Assembly (NCBI RefSeq): GCF_024868665.1
Contig: NC_079897.1
Span: forward strand, 7,970,403 to 8,034,402
Reading direction: 5' to 3'
DNA length: 64,000 nt
From: Triplophysa rosa
Lineage: Eukaryota; Chordata; Actinopteri; Cypriniformes; Nemacheilidae
Part shown: positions 21,388 through 32,207 of the stretch, in pieces
Numbering within the stretch: the stretch's first letter is position 1
Layout: the number at the start of each line of letters is the position of its first letter
Notes under the pieces: model-generated
The model's database searches: none
The model's input: the letters and a program-made list of their open reading frames with translations, nothing else
What the model was told of the DNA's origin: nothing
Translations under genes and position numbers: made by a program

Positions 21388-23220
21388 TGCACACCACAAG
21401 GTGGTTGAAATGTTGGAACAAGGCAGGTTTGTTTTGACACAGGCCAGAAGCTTGGCATATTCAACTCTTTTAACATATCCAGATGTAACGATAAAACATT
21501 GTACTACTGTAAATCCAGCGAATTACATACCTCTAGAAGATGAGGGCACTCCACATGATTGTGTTGCTGAATCATTAGCTTTTACCCGTCTTAGACCAGA
21601 CTTAGAGTCTACACCAATACTGCATGCTGAAGCTGATTATTTTGTGGATGGTTCTTGTTTCAGAGACCATCTGGGAAAGCATGCTGGTTTTTCTGTGGTT
21701 AAGCGAAAGAAAGATTGATTTGAATCTGTGATTTCTCAACATTGTGAGCAGCCTTGCTCAGCACAACTTGCTGAATTGAAAGCCTTAACCACAGCTTGTG
21801 AATTAGCAAAGGGACGAATTGTAAATATTTATACAGACTCTGATTATGCACATGGAGTGTGGCATTTATATGGGGCCGTCTTGAAGCAGAGAGGATTTAA
21901 AAAGAGTGATGGTACCCCAATACAACATGCAGATCAAATTGTACAGTTGATTTCTGCAATGATGCAAACAAAACTTTTAGCCGTTGTTAAGTGTCAAGCA
22001 CACAAAAAGGGAAATTATTTTGTAATACTTGGAAACAATGCTGCTGATGCTGAGGCTAGAAAAGCTTCAGGATGCCAAACTGCAGTTATGGCTCCCATGG
22101 TATTAGAACAACCTGAGCCCCGAATTGCAGACCTTGCTCGCATACAGGAGCAGGCAAGAGCTGTCGAACAATCAGTATGGCAGCAAAGGGGGGCCACAAG
22201 AGACAAAAATGGAGTATGGAGATCTCATGAAGGACTAATAATTGCACCGCATGCCCTATTGAGTGTATTAATTTCAGAGACACATGGGTTTGTCATTGCG
22301 GTCGAAATGAGATACTTCGAAAAATCAAGCAACAAGGTTATTGGTCACCTTATTTGCAAGCAACAGTGGATGATTACCTAACAGGATGTGACATTTGGGC
22401 TCAGAACAATGTTAGGACAGGGACTTCAGCACCCACAGGACACATTCCTGTACCTGAGGGACCTTTTAAACACTTAGTCATGGATTATGTTGACATGATC
22501 AAATCAGTCAGAGGCAAAAGATACATGCTGGTGATTATAGACAGATTCAGCAGATGGGTGGAAGCTGTGCCATCAGCAGACCAGGGCTCTGGGAAGTTCT
22601 TGACAAGAGAAGTGATTCCAAGATTTGGAGTTCAGAAAACGGCTCCTCATTTATTCAAAAAACTGTAAAAACTGTCTTGCAACAACTGCGCATAAAGCAG
22701 CGGCTAGGCTGCGTTTACCATCCCCAATCGCAAGGAATGGTTGAGAAGGCTAATGGGACTCTAAAAGCAAAGATAAATAAGATCTGTGCAGATACCAAAT
22801 TGAACTGGGTAGATGCTTTACCGCTGGCACTAATAAACTACCACATGCAAACCAACAGAACCACAAATTTGACCCCACATGAAATGGTCACGGGCAGACC
22901 TATACCAGTGCCATATTTAAGGGGGCCTTATGATGGACCGCCTTTGGAACAGTTGCCAGTTGAATTAAGAACTTACATGAGACAATTAACTGCTATACAT
23001 GAGGCTATATATTCGCAGGAGCAGCGCCGAGGATGAAGAAGCTCCATGTGCAATTGTTCCGGGAGATAACGTCTATCTGAGGGTCTTCAGAAGGACATGG
23101 AATGAGCCACGGAGAGAAGTGCCCTACACAGTTGTACGAGCAACACCTACAGCGGTACAAGTAGAAGGAAGCAACACTTGGTACCACTTGAACCACTGCA
23201 CCAGAGTACCACAACTTTGA
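21388..23220 (+). pseudogene. pol: ERV pol 3' part: RNase H and integrase, disrupted
   Basis: The RT connection and RNase H run from 21388 (HHKVVEMLEQGRFVLTQARS, NPANYIPLEDEG) into YFVDGSCF, AQLAELKAL, YTDSDYAHG and NNAADAEARKA, so the D-E-D-D residues are present. A TGA at 21716 breaks the frame. Integrase: the zinc-binding region lies near 22250-22400 with a frame change near 22300, and its last Cys position reads Trp (TGCDIWAQNN). The core starts with VMDYVDM (first Asp). A frame change near 22620 leads to SSENGSSF, with Glu where the second catalytic Asp belongs, then GMVEKANGTLK (Glu). A further frame change near 23020 leads to a gamma-type C-terminal domain ending HLNHCTRVPQL at 23220. 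Clearly dead. Confidence 0.85.
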
Positions 23221-23242
23221 AGACGAGATCCTGATCAAGACG

Positions 23243-25282
23243 ATGGAGAAGCTGAGGAACTATCAGAGTCTTCAGACGAAAGACAAGGCTGAGATGATAG
23301 TCAGAGGACCGCCGAGAGGGTTCTCGAGCCCGCTCCAGAATCACCTAGAGCAGCTGAGAGGCAACAGGAGCAGCTCCCACAGCACGAACCAGAGCAGAGG
23401 GCACAGCAGGAGAGACTCGACCAGGAACAGGAGTCGACACAGCAGGAGCCACTGCACGAGCCAGAGCAGAGACCGCGACCAGAGCGAACGGGCCAGGAGC
23501 CAGACCAGAGCAGAGAACAGAGGCAACCAGCGGAGCATGCTGGCAGGCCTGTATACAATCCTGACACACATGGAGAACATAGTGCAACTCGAGATAGCCA
23601 CCATTTTCAGGAACCAGACACCACCCCGACCCAGACAGGCGACAGGCCAGGCACAAGTCAGGAGAGAGATACAGGACATTCTGATCACGATATTGCTACT
23701 GGTGAACCTGGTACAGATGATACCACAAGCCCAGGGATACCCGACCCAGAATTATCCCTTGAACGACTACTGGCAGAAGACTTCCCAACCATCGATGTGT
23801 CAGACCTCAGATGGTCGCCCCCAGACTTCGATTTGTGATGAACTGCCACGATATGAGAGACTTTGGGACATTGCCATTCACAATGAGTGGTATAGGTGGG
23901 CACGTTTTACAGTGGCACAGTCATACATGGACAGTTGTGTATTTTGCACCCCTTCACCATTGAGCAAACTCATCGTTGTGCCAAACCCATATGACTATAG
24001 ACATTGTGCTGGACATTACGTGAAACAGTGTGCTAAGAGGAGAAACACTGTTCCTTTTTGCCATGCAGAATGCTTAGCCCTGGCAGGATGAGAAAACCGA
24101 GAAAAATACTATGCTCACCCATTATGGGGAAAGGAATGTATGGACATTAATGTAAACCTGCCAGCAAACATGATTGAAGTTCCAGTTGTTTATGACATAG
24201 ATTACACATTACAATATGAGTGCTTTAATGGTACAAACAAAGAGGGTGCAAACGATGTGGGATTGTTTGAAGGAAATTGCATAACTATTTGGCATTTGGA
24301 TAAAAGCATGCGAAGCCAAAAGAGTGTTAAAAGACATTGGAGTAATAAGTTTGCTTCAGCCACATACACAGATAACTTCACAGTGATAGGTTGGCCATTA
24401 ATTGAATCTTACCAAACCCAAGTGAATGCTATTGCTGACTATTTTTGGTTATGTGGAGGAAGCAAACTAAGACCAACATTGCCAGAAAAATGGATAGGTT
24501 TATGTGCAAGAGTAAAACTAATACAAGATGTCACTATAATTACATGGGACCCAAATGAAAATGTAAAAAGAAAGCCCAAACATAGTATTGTGAAAAGAGC
24601 CTACCAAAGTGACCCAAATGTTTACTTAGATGCAATTGGTCAACCTAGAAATATTCCACACCAATTTAAAGCAAGAGATGAGGTGAAATCTGGATTTGAG
24701 TCTATCCTTATATGGATAACCTCAAATAAGAACACAGAATGGATTAATTATCTGTATTACAATCAACAGAGGTTTATTAATTTGACAAATGATGCACTTG
24801 AAGCCCTTGGAGAACAATTAGCCCCAACAAGTAAAATGGCCTGGCAGAATAGACAAGCCCTAAAATTAGCTGAGAAAGGAGGAGTATGTGTAATGTTTGG
24901 AGAAGATTGTTGTACTTATATTCCTAATAATACTGCCCCTGATGGATCTTTCACTCACGCCATGGAAAAATTGAAAAATCTAAGAGATGAAGTAACAGCC
25001 AATGCTGGAACAGATAAGGCATTTGGAACATGGTTTGAGTCCATGTTTGGGTCCTGGAGAGAATGGCTAACTCAAGTGGGAATGATAATTGTTGCTGTCT
25101 TAATAATTTCTACAGTATTGCTTTGTTGTGTTATCCCTATGATAAGATATTTGTTGGTAAGAGCCACAGCAAAACAAATGTCATTACATGCAAAGCTAAA
25201 TGTGCAACATGACTCTGAAGCATTTATGTTAACTATTGTCACAGCAATGGAAAACTGTGAAGAATATGATGATAATTCATAA
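23243..25282 (+). pseudogene. env: ERV envelope gene 1 (gamma-type Env), one in-frame stop
   Basis: Envelope glycoprotein precursor, 679 codons in one frame with a single TGA at 24089-24091 (codon 283). Codons 1-130 form a long Arg/Ser-rich leader overlapping the end of pol. A hydrophobic signal segment ILITILLLVNLVQMI lies at about 147-161. The SU part has a CxxC box CVFC (residues 232-235). The SU/TM junction near SIVKR is only a weak furin site. TM has the CX6CC box CVMFGEDCC (549-557), which pairs with the SU CxxC in gamma-type Envs, and one membrane helix from about residue 612 to 634. The start codon is uncertain; the mature protein would begin after the signal segment. A second, more damaged copy lies antisense at 59478-61665. 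Confidence 0.85.
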
Positions 25283-25717
25283 CTGCTAACACAAAAACAA
25301 GACAGGGGGTGCCACTTTGTTTTACCATTATATCTCTGTTTTGGAATAAGTAAGGGAGATAGCATAAAATTGTTTTTCCTTTTGGGGGCATGCAGTATAG
25401 TTATATTCACTAATAGGCAGGATGATAGTCTACGTTTTGTTTATTAATTTGGCAGTAAACCCCTCCCCTTCAGCCCAAAAAGAAACAACAAGTCTATTTG
25501 TTAATTTATGACCCCAAGAGAACTAACTGAGAGAGCTATGTATTATGTGCTCTCTTTCTCTCTCTTTTCTCCATTTTTCTTTCGATCTTTCTCTCACTCT
25601 CATCACAACCTTTTAGCAGGACAAGACTGGGTGATCTGAAGCAGAACTGCAGATTCTCAAGGCAACAGAGTTTCTATTCAGAGTGACATCACGAACGCAG
25701 ACGAACTAATACAATGA
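25283..25717 (+). other. Non-coding tail after env1 with polypurine tract
   Basis: AAGACAGGGGG (about 25299-25309) followed by TGCCACTTTG looks like a polypurine tract and the start of a retroviral 3' LTR. A CT-rich stretch lies at 25548-25600. No TATA or AATAAA box is clear. The segment to about 25665 is conserved in the antisense copy (59478-59875); beyond that the two loci are unrelated. Confidence 0.5.
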
Positions 25718-26071
25718 GAGGAAATTAGATTACCATGGAAACTATGTATACCACTAACGGAAGAAGAATATTCACCAAACCGACACCAATCATGGTATGA
25801 GAGAGTGGTACTACACCCTTCACGACCTTGGTACCCCAGATGACTACTAGGACCAGCAGCACGACAAATACTGGAACAGGATCCATCAGTTCTGGCTGTG
25901 GGACATTCAGTTGCTGTACCAGCCAACTACGACACTGATTGTGGAATAACTATTTTCTTTTTCTTCACACAACCTGGACAACGATCAGTTATACATCGAG
26001 GAGAGAAAGCCTTAACAACTACAGGTCATAACTTACCACATAACATGGGTAGTTATAGTATAAAGATATAG
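25718..26071 (+). pseudogene. ERV accessory ORF A (family unknown), one stop
   Basis: An open frame of 118 codons with one TGA at 25841-25843 and no good ATG start. It carries RQILEQDPSVLAV, then CGITIFFFFTQPGQRSVIHR, in the same order and spacing as related segments of the two ORFs that follow (RRLLQQDDSILAV in B, LPLKLLPHDNAILAV in C). I do not recognise the family. Being the first of three related, adjacent ORFs suggests tandem duplication within the virus. It could be a decayed or alternatively spliced exon. Confidence 0.5.
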
Positions 26072-26124
26072 TTACCCTGCAGTGACTCCTTTAGTGATCT
26101 CACACATTTCAAATACTTTTCCAC

Positions 26125-26493
26125 ATGTGGCATCAAGTTGTACCATTGACAACACAAGATCATTTATTACTTAATTTAAAGACACCTCACTCCAGATATT
26201 TTCCATTTCATCCAACTAACTTTTGGACAGGAAGAGACAACAACAGATCCTACTCGATGCATGTTGATAGAAGACTCCTGCAACAAGACGACAGTATATT
26301 AGCAGTCTTTGTAACAGCTGCAGAAAAATCTACAGATAACATACCACAATTAGGAAGAACATATATTGTTGGAGAAACAAGACAAAACCTTAGACCAGTA
26401 TTGGACAGAGCAACTGGCCATCTGACTTTGGAATATACTGACATCAGTACGCAGCTTTGGAAATACTTCACTGAATATTACCCAAATAATTGA
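26125..26493 (+). CDS. ERV accessory ORF B (family unknown), 122 aa
   Basis: Open from ATG 26125 to TGA 26493. No signal peptide, membrane segment or Cys motif; Arg/Thr/Tyr-rich and probably soluble. The core RRLLQQDDSILAVFVTAAEK is followed by a beta-like stretch GRTYIVGETRQNLRPVLDRA, matching ORFs A and C in position. It lies between two envelope genes, where complex fish retroviruses place accessory genes, but no similarity to a known accessory protein is recognised. Expression is unknown and the frame may be preserved by chance. Confidence 0.5.
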   Translation: MWHQVVPLTTQDHLLLNLKTPHSRYFPFHPTNFWTGRDNNRSYSMHVDRRLLQQDDSILAVFVTAAEKSTDNIPQLGRTYIVGETRQNLRPVLDRATGHLTLEYTDISTQLWKYFTEYYPNN

Positions 26494-26517
26494 CCTGATA
26501 AGCATTGTATGTGACGA

Positions 26518-26976
26518 ATGTCATCTGCCTTCAAACAATTTGCTGAAAAATTCAGACCTTATCATACGGATGACACCCCACACCGAAAACCACCTGCAGA
26601 CCGAATAAGAGGGACATCGCTCTATTTTCCAGCCAGGGAGGAACATACTGAGAGGCCGTGTTGTCAAGAACTGGTGAATTCTGGTTATGTATCTGCATTT
26701 CGAGAACAACTGCCACTGAAATTGCTGCCACATGATAATGCTATATTGGCTGTAGGTTTTACTTCAACACAGGATGATTCATGGACTGAAAGAAGACCAA
26801 GTTGGACTTTAACTGTGTGCACTCAATATTTGCTTTGGCCCTCAATTAACCTGAACACAGGGACTTTGAAATTCAAACCACATAATTGTCATACACGATT
26901 TAAAGCAGAATCCAGATTAAAACCAGATCAGTCGATGATTTTTACTTATCACACTGAAGGATATGAATTGAATTGA
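26518..26976 (+). CDS. ERV accessory ORF C (family unknown), 152 aa
   Basis: Open from ATG 26518, 24 bp after ORF B ends, to TGA 26976. The N-terminal 55 residues are charged (HTDDTPHRKPPADRIRG). The core LPLKLLPHDNAILAVGFTST is followed by PSWTLTVCTQYLLWPSINL, aligning with the same two blocks of ORFs A and B. No signal peptide or membrane helix. env2 starts 33 bp downstream. Function unknown. The three ORFs with a shared core are the main reason to treat them as real. Confidence 0.5.
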   Translation: MSSAFKQFAEKFRPYHTDDTPHRKPPADRIRGTSLYFPAREEHTERPCCQELVNSGYVSAFREQLPLKLLPHDNAILAVGFTSTQDDSWTERRPSWTLTVCTQYLLWPSINLNTGTLKFKPHNCHTRFKAESRLKPDQSMIFTYHTEGYELN

Positions 26977-27009
26977 ATCTTACTAAAATTAAACCTTGCA
27001 AATAACAAT

Positions 27010-28749
27010 ATGGAGGGCAGAAGACATCCATGGCATCCCATGAGACTCCGAAAGTTGTTTGGACAGCGAGACATAGCATCTATGTTGATCATTTTGACAT
27101 GTGTGATCATAATACCAATACTTATGAGACGATTCCCAGATGACGAACTTCCAGATAGCCTTTTCAAGGACAACATAACTCTACGCAAAGACATGGATAT
27201 GGATTCGAACGACACAGACTTCTTGAATACTACCTTGGAGCAGGCTGACCCAGGAGTAAATGCTACTGCATCTGAACATTTGTTCCCAGGTCAGTTGGTT
27301 CCAGAGTCTGCGGCAAAACACCGAAATAAACGACAGAGTGACAACTACACAACAGAGGACTCATGGATGGATCACCAAAATCCCCCTCATCCCTATGCTA
27401 CTAACATGTGGTGGAGATTTACTAATCATACAGTCAAGATGTATGCTTCCAGAAACTGTTATGTTTGTGCCCAATTTCCTCATAGTACTGTTGGAGGAGA
27501 CTGGTGGCCACATCAGGACCTAAACACAACATTTGAGATAGCTATGGTTGCAGTAGCAGCTGCCGCAATACAACAGACCAAGGAAGTTATGATGGCTCGA
27601 AAAATGGATACTTGGCAATCAACTGTTATACCTAAAAGAATCTTTGCTCAGATAGCGACTGTTAAGCATATACCTAGTAATCTCATCTGTTATGAGCGAG
27701 CTTCAGGAGCTCCAGAAGCTTCAGGAACTTCAGGAGAACATTTCTTGGGGAAATTACCAGAGAAAAAATGTTCAGATATCTACAAGCAAACAAATGCAAC
27801 TATGAGGCAAGGTTGTATGTCATGTCTTCGCACAGCAGATCAAGTGAATCCTCAACCTGGCATTGCTACAACTACCCATGCAGCACCACAACCAATTGTG
27901 GCTTACCAATATCTTATGACTTCAGAGAGAGGATGAGCAAAATGTCCATTATGTTCAACTGTGCATGTTACAGATCAACAAGGTACAGGTTTCGTTGAGG
28001 GACACTATTGGCTGTGAGGCTATCGTGTGTACTTATCCTTACCAAAGAGATGGACAGGACTTTGTGCTTTGGTCCAGCTGCATGGTGGTGCCATTATCTT
28101 ACCACATCGATCAATGGACAATCAACGACGAACAAGAAGAGACCTAATCAACTTCATGAGAGAAAGCCCAGTGCCAAAGAATCATCACATATGGACTATT
28201 GCTGAGAAGTTTGTGGCTGCTTTCCTTCCAGCACTGGGAATGGAATCACTGATGGAAGAAGTAGAAATCACCAGATATGAGCTGTCTTCATTTATCAACA
28301 GAACAAAAATCATGATGGAGGGAATCAGAGAGGAACTGCGAGGACGAAGACTTACTGCTCTTCAGAACCGGATGGTTTTAGATCAACTGACTGCAGCACA
28401 AGGAGGCGTTTGTGTTATGGTAGGAGAGACTTGTTGTACCTACATACCAGACAATGATGCGGATGGACATCTTATCGAACAAGGAATAGAGAACATTACT
28501 TTGTTGTCTACAATGATCACAAAATATGAAGTGAACACAGACTCTTCCATTTGGTACTGGTTTAACAACATATTCCCTAATCTGCATAACATATTGATGT
28601 TGGCTGTTTGTATTCTATCACCAATTGTGATATTGTTATGTTTTTGGCCTTACATAATGCAGGCATGTAAGAGAGTTATTCCATCTGGTCCTCACCATCA
28701 GATGATGGTCTACTCAGTCAGTGATGATCAACTCTTTGCAATTGAGTAA
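27010..28749 (+). pseudogene. env: ERV envelope gene 2, distinct from env1, two in-frame stops
   Basis: One frame of 579 codons interrupted only by TGA at 27934-27936 and TGA at 28015-28017. A short cytoplasmic N-terminus is followed by a hydrophobic segment SMLIILTCVIIIPILM (about residues 24-39). A dibasic site RNKR (105-108) would release a 108-residue leader. SU has CYVC (150-153). A strong furin site RTRR ends at residue 377. TM has QNRMVLDQLTAAQGG, then the CX6CC box CVMVGETCC (468-476), and a membrane helix at about 528-550. Its shared layout with env1 (WxRF..CxxC, GLCA, CX6CC) shows common ancestry, but the sequences differ widely, so it is not a recent duplicate. It may come from a different virus lineage. 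Confidence 0.8.
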
Positions 28750-30595
28750 GAAAGGTCATTCTTCTAAAGTAGTTGGTTAAAAGCAGGTGTTATCCGTGTT
28801 ACGAGATGACCAAGATGGGTCAGTTGGATTTTTTATCTTTTATAGCTTGCATACCTTCAATAAGTATCATCATTGATATTGATTCATTTTGTTCACGCAG
28901 ATATATTCTCTTTGTAGTAGATATTCCTCTTAAGTTAGTTAATTAATCAAGTGTGGGACTCTTCTGGAGCCCCAAAGGGGGTAATATATTGTAAATAATT
29001 CATGACATTTGTGTTGCATTTTTTGTGTTTTATGTTACTTTGGGCTCTGTTGTACACCCCAGTTATAAGAAGTATTCATAGTAATGATATTACCAAGATG
29101 TGTTAATAATCAGACCAATGATTGAGTGCTACAAGTGAATATATGAAGATGATTTAATGATATAATCAGTATACTTAAGTGTAACCCTTTTACCATCGGC
29201 TCGAAATGAATAAAGGCCTCGAACAATAACGATTCGAGCATTAAGCACTTATTGACTCTTTTTCCTCAATATGGTGAAGGGAACACCTCAATGTTAAATT
29301 AATCAGTCTAGGGTATGATTATGATTCACGCTTTGTCACTCTTTATGAGAGCTAAGGGATATTCGACTCTGACCCATTAAATTAGTACAGCAATTAAGTA
29401 ACGCTAACTCACATAGATTCAGAGCAATGTAGGCAAAGTAAACATAGACACCATTTGTAAACTTGCGCATTTGTATTTAAACACAAAACATAAACAGTTG
29501 TTTGGAAAATAACTAAAAGGTTGCACAAATAGAAAAACCAAACCCCGGGGTAAAACAGTATTTAGGGTACCTCTTACAATTTAACTGTCTCTTAAACACA
29601 CACAGCTTGCAAGCTAAACCGTTGGCGCGCTGATTGTTGGAGCTCAAAATTCACAATACTCTCTTTCCGGATAGCGTGTGAACACAATCCTACCACTTCC
29701 GTAGTAAACGGTGACTCGGTTGTAATCCACAATGTCGTCAGACTGCGGCTGTATAGATGATTTGTCTCCTGGAAAACTGGCGACCTTTCGTAGAGCCAGG
29801 CTTGTGTGTGCGCGTTGGGCCTCCGCACGAGCTAAGCTAACTCGGCTAAACATGGGCTATACAGGCCAAAGTCACGGCACAGTTCAAAGTCTGCTTTTTC
29901 TACTCAACACTTTAAGAATGTCGGCGCATAACAAAATCTCTGTCCATAAAGAGTAGGCTAGACGCGAGTTAAACTCTCTTTGAGAGAAAAATCCTCGGCA
30001 GCGTCTCACTCGCGGTGCAGCGCCATCTTTTCTCTCTACAGTCCCGAGAGAGTTTCGTTCTCGCGCGATCTCTCCAACGCAAACTTTATTAAAACCCAAG
30101 TAACTGACCTCAACTAAATGCACTGGTTCTCCGAATTATGTCAGGATATAAGCATTTTAAAACATATTACATCCATAAACCCATTGTAAGTAAGCATTTC
30201 TCACTTAAAATATTCAGTACACATGAACATTAACGCATCAACGTAAACACAGTCTTCAAAGAAATATGAAAGGGGAAAACCCACAACAATGTATAAAACA
30301 GAAAACACAATTGAAAAATAATGACAATCCCTGATAAATTCTGATAGTAATAATGAGTCTAACCATTATGAATTTATCCAGGTTGTTACATAAGCATTGA
30401 TTGAGTGTTGTTTGATCACATAAATACATTTTTAATCATTTTAACCAAGTATATAACAGATTTCAGCAATACAAAATCCAGTGATGTTTTTGAGGCCTGT
30501 TTGAGGCCTGACCTAGATAAAGTTCAGAAGTTTGAACATGTTGTAAACTTTGAGGCCTGAAAACCGGTACCAACAGGAAAACTTTTTTTTTTTTA
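28750..30595. other. Non-coding stretch, candidate ERV 3' end
   Basis: CAAAGGGGG at 28973-28981 could be the polypurine tract for env2, followed by TGTAAATAATT at 28989. AATAAA occurs at 29209, and LTR-like sequence may run to about 29290. No matching 5' LTR is found near gag, so this is tentative. 29300-30595 contains no gene I can support; the GC-richer part at 29590-30110 has short antisense ORFs with no recognisable family. Confidence 0.35.
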
Positions 30596-30604
30596 AACAA
30601 ATAA

Positions 30605-30765
30605 AAGTCAACATTCCACCATTAGATACAAACCTTGTTGCCTAGAAAATAATAGTGGCAGACGAGAACGATTGGATAATAAAAAATAAGAGATAAAGGG
30701 AATTTACCTGATTGGTTTAGGAAAGGAACTCCTTTCCTAAGTTTCACTATAACTGTATGTAGCGC
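30605..30765 (+). repeat. Dispersed LTR-like repeat, copy 1
   Basis: Landmarks TTGTTGCCT, GGTGGCAG or GTGGCAG, AATAAGAGATAA, GGGAAT(C/T)TACCTGATTGG, CCTTTC and TATAACTGTA occur in the same order here and at 42610-42755. No coding capacity. Confidence 0.6.
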
Positions 30766-31145
30766 CCTACTCCCTTAAGGTAAATTGGAATGGGCCCTAG
30801 GTTCTTTAAATTTTAGATCTCTCTACAATCTTATAGATATTATGGTCTTTGTATTAACAAACCTTCTTGTTCTGGGATACCCTCAAGTATAGCAACTGCT
30901 AAATTACAAGTAAACCCACATGCAATAGTAAATCCAAACAGGATTTAATAAACAACGTATAAAATAAATAATAAAGCAGAAAAATGATAATACACTACTA
31001 CATGACATACTTGGTTTTGGATTAAATAAGTAAGTAACACTAGACTTCTTATCAAATATAATAATATTATTTCAGCACAAACCTTGTAGTCAGTGAATCT
31101 CAAACAATACTTCAGAAGTGCACACCCCACCTTTAACTGTTAGTA
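30766..31145. other. Non-coding stretch
   Basis: AT-rich; nothing recognised. Confidence 0.4.
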
Positions 31146-31650
31146 CAGGGCTCTAGAGTGCGACCTAATTTCTCAATGGTGCGACTAAAAAAAAATCTGA
31201 GGTCGCACCAGTGCGACCAGCCGTTCGAGGGAAAAAAAGTCTCTGCAAAAGTCTCCCTGTGGTTCAACAACAGACACATTAGGCCCATATCTTGGTCTAA
31301 ACCAATCAGAGATAGTGAAGGGCGGACCCCCCTCTGATTGGCCGTGGTCCAGATATTCCTGTACGTGTGTGTACGTTTGAAAATGCTGTGCTGCAGTCGG
31401 ACAGAGAGGTGAGTAGCCTAGGCCCGTCAGATACACAGAGTGGATGTAGCCGCGGATGATGAGAGAAGATGAAAAGAACGATTGACAACTTTTTCGATAA
31501 GAATGTTAAGATAAGGCCTGATCCGTCCGAAAATCATAACCAATGCTCTGACACGCTAGACTGCGACTAAATGGTCCCATTTTGCGACTAATTTTCCTGC
31601 CAGTGCGACAAGTTTTTCTTAATGGTCACACCGGTGCGACTGTCAAACTG
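31146..31650 (+). repeat. Fragment of a hAT-like DNA element
   Basis: Bounded by repeated AGTGCGAC/TGCGACTA words (31156-31215 and 31559-31640). Inside, an ATG at 31469 reads MKRTIDNFFDKNVKIRP, similar to the N-terminus of hAT-type transposases with TTF/ZBED-like domains, before a stop after 33 codons. Family assignment rests on this short stretch only. Confidence 0.4.
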
Positions 31651-32207
31651 ATCCAATATATAATTTTTGCGTATTATAAATTTAATGCGTAGAAATGTTA
31701 TATTGCGCAAGCTGCGCATTCAGTCACTCATTTTCGTCTCCCCTCCTTCAACCATTCCTTATCTATCAGTGCCCCCGCCCCCAAAGACATAATTCGCGGG
31801 TTATGGGTAAGAGGCGAAGGACCGAAAGAGCAGACGAGTGAAGCGCTCAATCTTGCAACTTAAATAAATATGCAGAAAACAAGAATTTCCCCTGCTAAGG
31901 TACAAAACAGCAAAGATAACGAAATGTGTTGCAAGTATTGTATGCATGTGAAGCTAATGCAGGAAACACGTGTTTAAACTTTAAGCACTGAACTATTGTA
32001 TAAAGATCTCTAACAATACTGCAAAGCATACAAAACGGTATACATCACGCTAAATACTATTTATTTGTGAGTCGCTATTGATAGAAGCCAAACGTGTATC
32101 AATGCAGCTTTCAGGAAGAATAATCACTAAAAGCCTTAAGGTCTCGCGGGTTGTTTGAGATGCGCACGCCCAGAGAGTCAGAGCACTGTTGGACTTTTGA
32201 GGCAGTC
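31651..32207. other. Non-coding stretch
   Basis: No supported gene. A short frame at 31870-31975 has CCKYC but no further domain. Confidence 0.35.

Noticed and set aside
23301..23688. Cys/Ser-rich antisense ORFs opposite the env1 leader
   Set aside because: Produced by the complement of the Arg/Ser/Gln-rich leader codons; no independent evidence.
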